From: Tolypothrix brevis GSE-NOS-MK-07-07A | GTDB lineage: Bacteria > Cyanobacteriota > Cyanobacteriia > Cyanobacteriales > Nostocaceae | Assembly: GCA_019358985.1 (NCBI GenBank) | Contig: JAHHIJ010000025.1 | Coordinates: 1 to 64,000 of the forward strand | DNA length: 64,000 nucleotides | Reading direction: 5' to 3' | Shown: positions 25,996-34,908 of the stretch, piece by piece | Numbering within the stretch: the first letter of the stretch is position 1 | How the letters are laid out: each line of letters starts with the position of its first letter | Translations under genes and position numbers: made by a program | The notes under the pieces: generated by a model | What the model was told of the DNA's origin: nothing | The model's database searches: none | The model's input: only the letters and a program-made list of their open reading frames with translations

Positions 25996-26936
25996 GTTTG
26001 TAATGCTGATAGTATGCGATCGCTTATAATCCAGCGATTAGAATCAGGTTTAATCCAACGCTTTTCTTCTGGATTATAATTACGCTGCTCAATTAGTGCT
26101 GTTTCCAAGTCTTTCTTCTGTTGAGCATCCAGGCTGGATACCATCTTTTCCACACCTCGTAATGCAACAGTCTGCTCAAATGCTGTTTTGGAATGAGTGA
26201 TGAAATTTAGAACTGAATCAAAATAAATTGCATCTTCAGACCACTCTACAATGGAAAGTCCTAGCAATCGCTTACCTTCGTCCTTGGATTGCAGCAGATC
26301 CTTAACTTCCTTAACAGAAAAATTAACATCTGGCGCTAATGCCCGCATCCGTCCGGCGATAGATTCCATCTCAAATGTTCGTTGCGCTCCAGAGGGTGCT
26401 GAATTTCTGATAATCTTGTAGCGTTGAGCTAAACGCTCCATTAGCTCATGAGTTTCAGATAATGGAACCTTTGATGCGTAGGCTTTTTGCCATTCATGGC
26501 GAATTTGTCGCAACTCTAATTGCTGTTGTGGGGGAGCGACATCTTCGGCTAACTTAGTCTGTTCAATGAGAAAGCCGAGTGAATCAGGATCGAGCGATCG
26601 CAACATACTAATTGTACCTGAGCCAGTAATTTCTCCGGCTGGTGTCTTTACCGCTCCCCCGCTCAAAGCAAAAATTTTCAATACAGATGGCAACCAAGTC
26701 AGTGCTAAAAAAACGGCTGTAGTATTATTTACTTGAAATTTAAAAGAATTTTCTTTACCCACATTGACTTGAATCGTGCTTAAAATTATAAAAATAGTAC
26801 TAATAATTAACCAGTTTCTAGGAATATCAATCATTTGTTTCAGCAGCCATTCTACAGCTTGGCGCGAAATTTGACCGGTTCCTACATCTGGGTTTGGTTT
26901 GCTGACCATACTCTGGCTTTTATCTTCTGGTTCCAT
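25992..26936 (-). CDS. Two-helix membrane protein downstream of RES toxin
   Basis: 314 aa. Two membrane helices near residues 38-58 (NWLIISTIFIILSTIQVNVG) and 70-93 (AVFLALTWLPSVLKIFALSG) are followed by a ~215-aa cytoplasmic-looking helical part containing SKDEGKRLLGLSIVEW and TALRGVEKMVSSL-like segments reminiscent of HEAT repeats. It starts 17 nt after the RES gene with AAGGGTGA upstream, so it belongs to the same operon. I do not recognise the family. It may be an extra component of the toxin-antitoxin system or a membrane effector. Confidence 0.75.
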   Translation of the reverse strand: MEPEDKSQSMVSKPNPDVGTGQISRQAVEWLLKQMIDIPRNWLIISTIFIILSTIQVNVGKENSFKFQVNNTTAVFLALTWLPSVLKIFALSGGAVKTPAGEITGSGTISMLRSLDPDSLGFLIEQTKLAEDVAPPQQQLELRQIRHEWQKAYASKVPLSETHELMERLAQRYKIIRNSAPSGAQRTFEMESIAGRMRALAPDVNFSVKEVKDLLQSKDEGKRLLGLSIVEWSEDAIYFDSVLNFITHSKTAFEQTVALRGVEKMVSSLDAQQKKDLETALIEQRNYNPEEKRWIKPDSNRWIISDRILSALQT

Positions 26937-26953
26937 AACTATAAATCACCCTT

Positions 26954-27646
26954 TTAAAATGCTGTAAATTCTGACCATTCGGGAAAAATCACCTTGAGAT
27001 TATTATCCTTTGCAGCGCTAAGAACATAGCGACGTAAACCTGGATCTGTCAGTGAAAATACATCTTCTTGTTTACAGTTGAAGTGCTTTTTTCCACGCTC
27101 ATAAAAGGCGATCGCATCTTCATTATTGTGAGCATTTCCGTAAATAATCCCGGAAATTTCCGGATATTTTGCTTCATACTCATAAAATAAGCGCGACCAA
27201 GCTTGAGTGACAATACGTCTATTCGTCTTTGCTAAGGTTGCATCGTTGGCGCCAGCTAGCATTGCACCGTTATTGCGTATATCTAATAATTTTAAATCTC
27301 TTTTAGCAGTCAGTATAGCAAATAAGTGTTCTTCCGTAATTTCCGCAGCTTCGGGTCTGTCACCAAAAACTTCAACTAGACAACTGGAAAATTTCGGTGC
27401 TACGTAACAAATGCCACGCTTTCTATCTTCACACGGTTGACATTTACGTGCTTTGTAATCCGTTCTGGGAGGGTTGCCGCGTTGATGATCGAAGCGGTGC
27501 AAGGGACCCCAATAACGGAAGGAAAGCGCACTAGAATAATATTTTTTGGTGAAAATTCTGTAAATTTTCGTGCTCTTTTCTAAAGTATAAAATATGGGAT
27601 CAGCCTGGTCAGCGCGAGAAAGTGAAGGCAGGATTATTTTTACCAA
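26954..27646 (-). CDS. RES-domain toxin (NAD+-degrading type)
   Basis: About 230 aa. RES motifs: IYRIFTKKY (conserved Arg), SFRYWGPLHRFDHQRG (the G-x-x-x-RFD block), GICYVAPKFSSCLVEVFGD and ISGIIYGNAHNNEDAIAFYERG. RES toxins such as MbcT deplete NAD+ by phosphorolysis or hydrolysis. The ribosome binding site TTAGGAG decides the start: TTG at 27644-27646 is 8 nt away, whereas the GTG at 27653-27655 overlaps it. The Xre-type antitoxin lies upstream on the same strand, 268 nt away, with a strong hairpin between. Confidence 0.85.
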   Translation of the reverse strand: MVKIILPSLSRADQADPIFYTLEKSTKIYRIFTKKYYSSALSFRYWGPLHRFDHQRGNPPRTDYKARKCQPCEDRKRGICYVAPKFSSCLVEVFGDRPEAAEITEEHLFAILTAKRDLKLLDIRNNGAMLAGANDATLAKTNRRIVTQAWSRLFYEYEAKYPEISGIIYGNAHNNEDAIAFYERGKKHFNCKQEDVFSLTDPGLRRYVLSAAKDNNLKVIFPEWSEFTAF

Positions 27647-27868
27647 CTTGATCACTCCTAAATCTAATTAACTAACAAAATTCACATAAATAACCCCTGA
27701 TCAGCTTTGAGGCTTCTTTTGACCTGGACTAGAAAGCCGTGTCTGATGTTAGCTTCAAAAGCTGTTTAAGCAATTCCGGAGTCTTATATGGAAATTAGGT
27801 AAATTAATCAGTGTAATTTCGGAATGTTTTGGAAGTACCTTAGTTTCCTATATGTCCCGTTCTACGGT

Positions 27869-27903
27869 AAGATTCCCGACTTCTTTAAGAAGTCGGGAAT
27901 CTT
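27869..27903 (-). terminator. Perfect 17-bp hairpin between antitoxin and toxin genes
   Basis: 35-nt palindrome: AAGATTCCCGACTTCTT, one T, then the exact complement. It begins 12 nt after the antitoxin stop. It could terminate or attenuate transcription before the toxin gene; it is also a sequence type dispersed in cyanobacterial genomes. No U-tract follows on the minus strand, so a terminator role is not certain. Confidence 0.6.
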
Positions 27904-27914
27904 GGAATCTTGAG

Positions 27915-28562
27915 TTATATGACTCCTACTGCTTGTGCTTCATTAATCACTCTATCTTTTTGACCTTTTTTCAAAACTTGTATCGGGGTACAGCCATTTA
28001 ATCCGGGGTTGGGTCGAGTTAGCCAACTAATTTTGGAGAAATCGGGAACATCAAGTGCTTTCAATACTTCTGGTAATCCTGGAATGACACCATCTGGTCC
28101 TGTTGGATCAAATTGCCATTTAGGAAACTTCCATACACTATTGTCTTGAATTGCAATTAAGCTTTTATTTTTTCGGCGATCGTGTGGTGTCTGACGGCTT
28201 TTTGTACCTAGCAGTTTAGCGACTTCAGATGCAGTATACGAAGTAGCTAGTAACTCTTGTCTCCATTCAAAGAAATTTTTGAGAGCAGCATTTTCTAATT
28301 CTCTTTGTTCTTCATCGCTGATTAAATCGACACCCAGCTTTGCAGCTAAGTCAGAATTAGCCTTGGATATCTTTGGCTTGTTCATTTTAAGTCCCTCAAC
28401 GAAGTCTTTGATTTCCTCAGACCTTAAGGAGTTGAGTGCCTGCACTGCCTCAATTATTAGTTGTAATCTTTGTTGAGTTACAGGTTTTGCTGAACTAGTA
28501 TGTATTTTTGTGGTTACAGCTTTTGTTGAAGGAGCATCTAGTGTAAGAGTTATTGCGTTCAT
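27915..28562 (-). CDS. Xre/MbcA/ParS-type antitoxin
   Basis: 215 aa. The middle holds a winged/HTH-like segment (LLATSYTASEVAKLLGTKSR, KSLIAIQDNSVWKFPKWQFD), and the C-terminus the Xre/MbcA/ParS toxin-binding domain (ISWLTRPNPGLNGCTPIQVL then GQKDRVINEAQAVG). The first ~90 residues are a charged helical extension longer than in minimal members. Antitoxin-first order fits RES-Xre systems. AAGGTC precedes the ATG. It is divergent from the HTH-NACHT gene, with 262 bp between them. Confidence 0.85.
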   Translation of the reverse strand: MNAITLTLDAPSTKAVTTKIHTSSAKPVTQQRLQLIIEAVQALNSLRSEEIKDFVEGLKMNKPKISKANSDLAAKLGVDLISDEEQRELENAALKNFFEWRQELLATSYTASEVAKLLGTKSRQTPHDRRKNKSLIAIQDNSVWKFPKWQFDPTGPDGVIPGLPEVLKALDVPDFSKISWLTRPNPGLNGCTPIQVLKKGQKDRVINEAQAVGVI

Positions 28563-28824
28563 AAGTTGACCTTAGTTAATGGACAAGAAACTATATAAAT
28601 TGATTAAGGTATTTCGACATGACGTAAGAGATGTCCAGCGACCATATCTCTAGTTTCACACAGTAGGGTGTGAATTCCCGTCAAGGTTATGATTGACTTG
28701 TGTATGAGTTGTGTATGACTTATGCTCAATTCAGCGAGTTGAACTATGTTATCATGGCGGAATCTGTATGACTTATCGTCAAGATAGTTGCTAGACCCAC
28801 TCTTGTTACTTTCCATAAAGTATA

Positions 28825-30435
28825 ATGACAAGGCGATCGCTCCAAGCATCTTCTGAAGGCATCAAAAAAGCAAAAGCTGCTCTCATCCGTAATTCGCTGA
28901 CGCAGCAGCAATTAGCAGAGGAACTGAACATTAGCCGTCAGCCAGTTAGCAAGTTTTTTCAAGGTAAACCGATTGAACGCTACATTTTTCAGGAAATCTG
29001 CATCAGGCTAGATTTAAACTGGGAAATAATTGCTTCGTCGTCGCTTTGGGATACAGACGACATAGAGAGCATTTCCGACATTGATAATCTGGTACAAGAA
29101 ATACGCGAAAAGGTAAAACCCAGCATTTTAAAACGCTGTGGCATCATGCGGGTATTAGAGATGACTCAGCCTATGCGGTTGAATGATATTTACACTAATG
29201 TCAACATCCTAGAAAAAATTACCGGACAACGCTGGATAGGAAATGAACTACTCCAAGAAACTAACTTTGAGCGCTTTGGACTCTCACAAATTACTGAAGA
29301 AAGAGTACCAGCACTAAAAGCGGTTGAAAAATATTCCAAATTGATGATTTTGGGTAAAGCTGGCTCGGGTAAAACTACCTTTTTAAAGTATTTAGCAATT
29401 CAATGCATTAACGGTGAATTTCAGTCTTCTATGGTGCCGATTTTTGTCAATCTCAAAGACTTTGCGGAAGTTGACGATCAACCGGGATTACTAGAATATA
29501 TCATACAAGCATCTTCCCTTTCACTGGAGAGCGAAGAAAAGGCAAATATCAAACAATTATTAATTTCCGGTAGAATGTTGATTCTACTGGATGGATTAGA
29601 TGAAATTAAAGAAGAGTATACGAGTCGCGTATTCAAAGAAATTCGCGACTTTTCTGATCGTTTTCAAGATAATTCTTTTGTCATCACTTCTCGAATTGCG
29701 GCAGTAGAATATACTTTTGAACAGTTCACCGAAGTAGAAATTGCTGATTTTGATGATCAGCAAATTGCACTATTTGCTCTTAATTGGTTTCAAAACAAAG
29801 ATTTAACAAAATTAGAAAAATTTCTCCAAAAACTGCAAGAAAATCAAAGAATCAAAGAACTGGCAAATAATCCCTTACTTTTAACATTGCTATGTTTGGT
29901 ATTTGAAGAAATAGCTGATTTTCCAGTTAATCGGTCAGAGCTTTATAAAGAAGCAGTAGATATTTTGTTGAAAAAATGGGATGCAATGCGTGGTATAGAG
30001 CGAGATAAATACAAAAAACTTTCTCCACAACTCAAGAAAGATTTACTCAGCCAAATTGCTTGGAACACTTTTGTAGCTGGTGAGTATTTTTTCCCCTCCA
30101 AAGTTGTTGAACAGCAAATTATCGACTACATTCTTAATTTACCTGATATAAATACTGATTTGGAAGCACTGCAATTTGACAGCGAAGCTATTTTGAAGTC
30201 TATTGAAGTTCAGCATAGTTTACTAGTTGAGCGGGCAAAAGGAATTTACTCTTTCTCTCATATTACTTTTCATGAATATTTTGTTGCTCAAAAAGTTGTT
30301 TCTAGTTCATTTACACAAACTGAAGAAGTATTTCAAAATTTACTCACTCACGTCACTGATAAACGATGGAGAGAAATCTTTTTACTAACAGTAGAAATGT
30401 TACCGAATTTTATCAAAATTGAAGATGCCTTTTAA
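28825..30435 (+). CDS. HTH-NACHT NTPase (bacterial NLR-like), probably C-terminally truncated
   Basis: 536 aa. A lambda-repressor-like HTH occupies residues ~22-65 (SLTQQQLAEELNISRQPVSK, FFQGKPIERYIF). The NACHT core follows: Walker A ILGKAGSGKTTFLKYLA (177-185), Walker B RMLILLDGLDE (252-260), sensor FVITSRIAAVEY and a winged-helix part (IKELANNPLLLTLLCL; FSHITFHEYFVAQK). Bacterial NACHT proteins are known antiphage factors. Cyanobacterial relatives as I know them continue past TVEMLPN with a long helical sensor; here the frame ends eight residues later, 3 nt from the convergent TPR gene, so the sensing domain looks lost. Confidence 0.85.
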   Translation: MTRRSLQASSEGIKKAKAALIRNSLTQQQLAEELNISRQPVSKFFQGKPIERYIFQEICIRLDLNWEIIASSSLWDTDDIESISDIDNLVQEIREKVKPSILKRCGIMRVLEMTQPMRLNDIYTNVNILEKITGQRWIGNELLQETNFERFGLSQITEERVPALKAVEKYSKLMILGKAGSGKTTFLKYLAIQCINGEFQSSMVPIFVNLKDFAEVDDQPGLLEYIIQASSLSLESEEKANIKQLLISGRMLILLDGLDEIKEEYTSRVFKEIRDFSDRFQDNSFVITSRIAAVEYTFEQFTEVEIADFDDQQIALFALNWFQNKDLTKLEKFLQKLQENQRIKELANNPLLLTLLCLVFEEIADFPVNRSELYKEAVDILLKKWDAMRGIERDKYKKLSPQLKKDLLSQIAWNTFVAGEYFFPSKVVEQQIIDYILNLPDINTDLEALQFDSEAILKSIEVQHSLLVERAKGIYSFSHITFHEYFVAQKVVSSSFTQTEEVFQNLLTHVTDKRWREIFLLTVEMLPNFIKIEDAF

Positions 30436-30438
30436 AAT

Positions 30439-32646
30439 CTACAACTTTGGTAAAATTTCTGGTAACAAGTGACCTGGAACTTTAGATAAAGCAAGATTTT
30501 GTCCTTGTATTCCTAATTCATTGTGGAATCCACGAACTGTTTTTACCACATAATTAAAGGTTGTTTGATAAGCTTCTGGTTGTTTGCTGAAGCCATTTAA
30601 AGCTTTTAAATGGTTATCTAATGAGGCTTCTAAGTGTTGAGAAATAAATTTTTTGTCACCATCAAAATATTGGTTTGTTGCTAATTGGTAATGTGCTAGT
30701 CCGAGGTTATTGTGAGTAGCAAAGATATCAAAAGTTAAAGGTGTAGCATTAAGTGAATGACCAAGTGCAACGGCTTCTTCGTATGCGGTGATGCAAAGTT
30801 CAATAAACTTGTGCCGTGCTTCTTTTGTTGTTTGAGATAGATTTGCTAAATGCCAATAAGCGGTGCCAAGATTATTTTGTGTAGCGGCTGCTGCTGTGGG
30901 AACATTCGCGGGTGTACGATATTTTAAAGCTTCGTTGTAGGCAGCGATCGCTTGTTGTAAATTCTCTGCCGGATTTTCATATTGTGCCAAATTCCAGTTA
31001 GCTGTGCCGATGTTATTTTGAATCATGCCATATTTGAGCGGTTCCTTGTCGCTGGTGTAAAGAGCTAGTGCTTCGTTGTAAGATGCGATCGCTTTCTTTA
31101 AATGCACCACAGGTTGATTATGTTGTGCTAAATGCCAATAAGCAGTACCTAAATTATTCTGACAAGCAGCATACTTCAATGGCTCCATTTCTGCTGTACG
31201 ATAGCGCAAAGCCTCGCTGTAAGCTGAAACCGCTTGCGACCAACTTTCTGAAGGATTAGAAAAACGAGCTAAATCACCATAAGCTGTCCCCAAATTATTT
31301 TGCACCCGTGCATAAGTATCTGGGTGTGTTTCGGGTGCAATCATGTTTAAAGCTAACTGATAAAATTTAATTCCCTGTTCAATATAAGGTTGTCCCTCCT
31401 CAGAATTGGGAGGTGTGCGGTACAACATCCAATAAAGTGTACCTAAGTCATTTAATATATCTGGTACTTGGGGTGAGGTTTCGTCATGGGTAACAGCCTC
31501 CTGATAAGCGAGAATAGCTACCATCAAGTTTTCTAATGTTGACTCTCCTTGCTCAATGCTAATCCGATATAAATTTCCTAAGCGATGATAAGCTGCTGCC
31601 AGTTCTTCATTCGCTTCTGGTCGTGAGTGTAATTCCTCAATTTCCAAAAGCATTTGCTGCGGTTGCCAACTATCATCGTCTTCAGCGATTTTATTATTCA
31701 TTGTTGCCAGTACTAACTCGCTTAATTCTTTGCTTATATGAGGCAAACTCGATAGTAATGGGATATCACTCTGGCTGGATGTAGCAGTCTTTTCGTTTGG
31801 TGTCCCAGCAATGAATAATTCTGATTTTGGTTTACTAACTTCTGGTGGTTTGTATCCGGGATTAACTGGAGTTTCTGTCTGTAAATCGAAATCTTCCCCA
31901 AAATTTAAATCGCTAGAAGCTGTTTCTGTAATTTCTCTTTGGGTAACTGATTCTTCAAAAATCGCATCCTCAAAACTGACTAAATCTAAACTTCTAGAAC
32001 TCGATAAACGTTCTGGAGAAGTTTTATTTTGTGTCGTCGGAGTGGGTTCGCCGGCAAACATAAATACACCAGTACGATAACCCCAAAACTGTGGTGCTGA
32101 CTGCTGGATAGCATGTAACCAAGGACGCGGTACCCACAACAACAAACTAGATTCTAAGAATTGATTCGATTCAGTGAGAGATAAATACTGCTCAGTTAAA
32201 CGCAAATAGTGCAGAAATAAACGTTGTGTTGCTACTGGTTGCTTGGTTAACTGCTCTACTCCGACAATTTGAAATGTCGGAATTGGCAAAGTTCGCCCAG
32301 GTGAGTCTTTTGATACTCCAATCAGTGGCGGTGGATAATTAGTTAACCATTGATTTATTTGAGCGATGGGATTGGGGTCGCTTAAATTCAACCGCAATGT
32401 TACTAATCGCGGATAAGCTGGTGTGCTGCTTTCTTCCCAATCTAATGGCTGATACAGTACTTGTCCTACCGGATAAGCCAAAGTTGAATGCAAACGAGCT
32501 GCAACCTGATTTCTCAGGTTTAAATCATCACATACCGCCAAAAAGATTTGTCGTCGCAAGCGAAGACTAAGGGCAAGTTTCAGACGGTGATATACTTGCC
32601 GATTCCAGGCTGAATTATTGGAGTGTGCAGTATCATTCACGCTCAT
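30439..32646 (-). CDS. Tetratricopeptide repeat protein
   Basis: 735 aa. Residues ~1-200 form a folded N-terminal domain (LALSLRLRRQIFLAVCDDL; YPRLVTLRLNLSDPNPI; LLLWVPRPWLHAIQQSAPQF, GYRTGVFMFAGEP) that cyanobacterial TPR proteins share. 205-330 is a Ser/Thr/Glu-rich linker. ~340-700 carries TPR units of about 50 residues with the recurring NNLGTAYWHLAQ motif. No membrane segment. Probably a protein-interaction scaffold; no partner can be named. Its stop is 3 nt from the convergent NACHT stop. Confidence 0.85.
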   Translation of the reverse strand: MSVNDTAHSNNSAWNRQVYHRLKLALSLRLRRQIFLAVCDDLNLRNQVAARLHSTLAYPVGQVLYQPLDWEESSTPAYPRLVTLRLNLSDPNPIAQINQWLTNYPPPLIGVSKDSPGRTLPIPTFQIVGVEQLTKQPVATQRLFLHYLRLTEQYLSLTESNQFLESSLLLWVPRPWLHAIQQSAPQFWGYRTGVFMFAGEPTPTTQNKTSPERLSSSRSLDLVSFEDAIFEESVTQREITETASSDLNFGEDFDLQTETPVNPGYKPPEVSKPKSELFIAGTPNEKTATSSQSDIPLLSSLPHISKELSELVLATMNNKIAEDDDSWQPQQMLLEIEELHSRPEANEELAAAYHRLGNLYRISIEQGESTLENLMVAILAYQEAVTHDETSPQVPDILNDLGTLYWMLYRTPPNSEEGQPYIEQGIKFYQLALNMIAPETHPDTYARVQNNLGTAYGDLARFSNPSESWSQAVSAYSEALRYRTAEMEPLKYAACQNNLGTAYWHLAQHNQPVVHLKKAIASYNEALALYTSDKEPLKYGMIQNNIGTANWNLAQYENPAENLQQAIAAYNEALKYRTPANVPTAAAATQNNLGTAYWHLANLSQTTKEARHKFIELCITAYEEAVALGHSLNATPLTFDIFATHNNLGLAHYQLATNQYFDGDKKFISQHLEASLDNHLKALNGFSKQPEAYQTTFNYVVKTVRGFHNELGIQGQNLALSKVPGHLLPEILPKL

Positions 32647-32887
32647 GGTGGCATCATAGTCGAAACACAGGTTATATCACAGACAGTTCCTTGCGGCAAA
32701 GACCTCACTTAGCATTGTCCCCCCTAAGGAAGAGGAGTTTATGCAAGCAGCCTAAAAGTCTAGCTATGACTATGATTTTCAAGTGGTTGTGATACTGTTC
32801 AGGATAAATCGGGTGACTAGGGATATGAGCTTACGTGGGTAGACTAATTTTATGTATCTTCATAGTCACTATTAAATTTACCTGAAA

Positions 32888-33202
32888 TCATATTGTGCCG
32901 CAAGTCCCGCTTTCATTGAGACGCATAATTAAGCGCATTTTATCAGGATGTCTTTCGCCAGCCTTTGCTCTAGCAACATTTTCATCTGGATCAATAAAAT
33001 AATCTCCGCTTTCCGGCTCAATTACAATAAACCAGTCGTAGTGGTCTTGGATCAATTCTGGTTTAACTTTGTCAAAAATCATACGACAACGCTGAGAAAA
33101 TAATTCGTCTTCAGCTTGACGCCGTGCTTTCTCTTCGGGTGATAATTGGTTTTCTGGAAATACTCGTCCTCGACGTGGGCTACGATTAGAAGATAGTGTC
33201 AT
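32888..33202 (-). CDS. Conserved hypothetical protein, 104 aa
   Basis: Charged N-terminus (RRGRVFPENQLSPEEKARRQ) followed by a compact domain (RCRMIFDKVKPELIQDHYDWFIVIEPESGDYFIDPDENVARAK) whose 'DWFIVIEPESGDYFID' pattern is typical of a small cyanobacterial family, often annotated as hypothetical. ATG is followed by TLSSNRSP. Function unknown. It is preceded on its minus strand by the direct-repeat copy at 33254. Confidence 0.65.
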   Translation of the reverse strand: MTLSSNRSPRRGRVFPENQLSPEEKARRQAEDELFSQRCRMIFDKVKPELIQDHYDWFIVIEPESGDYFIDPDENVARAKAGERHPDKMRLIMRLNESGTCGTI

Positions 33203-33253
33203 GTTTTTGACAAAGAAGTAATTTGCTTATTTTTATAAGTTCATTTTATCAAC

Positions 33254-33297
33254 AGACGATCGCATAAAAAAAAAGCGATACCGGGTACGGCAACGCT
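33254..33297. repeat. 44-bp direct repeat, left copy
   Basis: AGACGATCGCATAAAAAAAA then AGCGATACCGGGTACGGCAACGCT. A near-identical copy in the same orientation is at 34049-34090; the pair brackets the small ORF and the GFA-family gene. Confidence 0.8.
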
Positions 33298-33339
33298 ACT
33301 CAGTAAGGGAAAATCTGGGAACTTAGTGTCGCTGTGTTT

Positions 33340-33540
33340 ATGGTAATTATTATTTGCGGCGGTTTATTGTCGTACCGGGCGTTATCGCAGCAAATAGAAT
33401 CCCGTCTTTATAACTTAGAGGCGGATGTTAATCAAGTTGAAGTATGCTTAAATCAAATAGAATCTGTGCTAAATCAAAACCGTTCCTCATTGTCAAGATT
33501 ACCACAGCCAGCGCGTAACAACAGAGGTAATGCATCGTGA
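33340..33540 (+). CDS. Small membrane/coiled-coil protein
   Basis: 66 aa from ATG 33340 (a GTG two codons upstream is an alternative). A short hydrophobic start (VIIICGGLLSYRALS) is followed by an amphipathic helix with regular spacing (QQIESRLYNLEADVNQVEVC, LNQIESVL). No ribosome binding site. It lies between two direct repeats. It may be a real small protein, but there is no family evidence. Confidence 0.4.
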   Translation: MVIIICGGLLSYRALSQQIESRLYNLEADVNQVEVCLNQIESVLNQNRSSLSRLPQPARNNRGNAS

Positions 33541-33651
33541 CAAGATACGATGTTTGATAAACTACCAATTTTAGTAGTTTAATTGAAGCAATAAGTTAAT
33601 AAATTAGAGGCGTAAATTGTTAAATTGGAGTCACGCTGATAGGAAATTAAC

Positions 33652-34044
33652 ATGACAACAAATACCAATCAAGCAACAAATTATGAAGGTGGATGTCATT
33701 GCGGTGCAGTGCGCTTTCGGGTGGTAGTTGATAATCACAAAGTTGATGATTGTAACTGTTCTATTTGTAGGAAGAAGGGCTTTTTACATTTAATTGTGCC
33801 GCAAGACAAATTCACTTTACTGCAAGGGCAAGATTTGTTGAGCAACTACAGATTTAATACGGGAGTTGCTCAACATAATTTTTGCTCTATTTGTGGAATT
33901 CACTCTTTTTATATTCCCCGCAGTCACCCCGATTGTATTGATGTGAATGTGCGGTGTCTTGATGGTGATGTGATGTCAAACTTTGAAATTGTCCCTTTTG
34001 ATGGTGCAAATTGGGAAGATAATATTCACAAGTTGATTAATTAA
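33652..34044 (+). CDS. GFA-family zinc protein (CENP-V/GFA domain)
   Basis: 130 aa. The GFA fold's zinc ligands are all present: GGCHCGAVRFRV near residue 15, CNCSICRKKG near residue 36, and FCSICGIHSFYIPRSHP near residue 83. The family was named for glutathione-dependent formaldehyde activation, but most members have unknown substrates. It stands alone on the plus strand. Confidence 0.88.
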   Translation: MTTNTNQATNYEGGCHCGAVRFRVVVDNHKVDDCNCSICRKKGFLHLIVPQDKFTLLQGQDLLSNYRFNTGVAQHNFCSICGIHSFYIPRSHPDCIDVNVRCLDGDVMSNFEIVPFDGANWEDNIHKLIN

Positions 34045-34048
34045 CATT

Positions 34049-34090
34049 AGACGATCGCATAAAAAAAGCGATGCCGGGTACGGCAACGCT
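34049..34090. repeat. 44-bp direct repeat, right copy
   Basis: AGACGATCGCATAAAAAAAG then CGATGCCGGGTACGGCAACGCT, directly after the GFA gene stop. The AAGCGATGCC and GGCAACGCTT parts can pair, so the sequence may double as a terminator. Confidence 0.8.
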
Positions 34091-34150
34091 TCGCGAACGC
34101 CTGAGAACATTTCCCCAAGCCGTCGCTTTTTAATTAATTACTGACAAAAA

Positions 34151-34807
34151 TTAAGCTGCAACAGGTTCCAACAACTTGATATTCGAGAAGATAAATTCCT
34201 GAGTTGAAAGTTGTCCTTGTGTTTGGGTGCGAATTTCGCGACGATTGAGGATACAATAGTTATCAACCTTTTCATACTCGTCTGTAAATTCGCTTCTACC
34301 ACCCTTTTGTTCACTCGTTTTCGGGTCGTGGTATACAGAATCATAAGTGTGGGATAAATAGCCCTCACCAGTATCGTGACTGCTGAAAGTATTTATCGTG
34401 ACATAAGTACCATGAATTAGACGGTGAACGAAGCATACTTCATTATTGCGGACTTTATATCCATCGCCCTGACACTTACCACCGAGGAAAATCTCAACTG
34501 CACCAGTTTCGTCAGTCTTACCATAGCTGAAGGTATTCGTGCTATGAACATCTTCAAAGCTGCGACGGACACGGTGAATTGCTATTTCCCACGCTTGACC
34601 GTGAATAAGTTTTTGTGCTTGCTCATCTTCGACATCAAGCACTTCTGCCTTGAGATCGGTGTTGATGCGAATTTTACCACTAATTACCTTATCATTCTCC
34701 TTAAAGGTGATATCTGCGGTGTAACCGGGGAAATTCTTATCCCAAGTGTAGCGGTTTTCATAAGCAGCCTGGAAAAATTCTTGGGCAGAAATTTGTGTTA
34801 CTGTCAT
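34151..34807 (-). CDS. DUF3386 domain protein
   Basis: 218 aa, a cyanobacterial/plant conserved family of unknown function. Recognisable stretches are AQEFFQAAYENRYTWDKNFP near the start, GYTADITFKENDKVISGKI, IHRVRRSFEDVHSTNTFSYG, THTYDSVYHD-like and REIRTQTQGQLSTQEFIFSN near the end. No signal peptide or membrane helix. It is divergent from the GAF-LuxR regulator with about 100 bp between, so the regulator could control it. Confidence 0.75.
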   Translation of the reverse strand: MTVTQISAQEFFQAAYENRYTWDKNFPGYTADITFKENDKVISGKIRINTDLKAEVLDVEDEQAQKLIHGQAWEIAIHRVRRSFEDVHSTNTFSYGKTDETGAVEIFLGGKCQGDGYKVRNNEVCFVHRLIHGTYVTINTFSSHDTGEGYLSHTYDSVYHDPKTSEQKGGRSEFTDEYEKVDNYCILNRREIRTQTQGQLSTQEFIFSNIKLLEPVAA

Positions 34808-34908
34808 TAGTGTCCTATCCCTACTACTTATCTTAACGTTTTACCTGATCGTGGTATTAGCATAGAAGTAATTATGGAGCCTTGCCTAGTCCCCAACTGG
34901 GTACACTT

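Noticed and set aside
28604-28849. 81-aa open frame opposite the NACHT start
   Set aside because: Overlaps the NACHT gene start, with no family features; it lies in the divergent promoter region.
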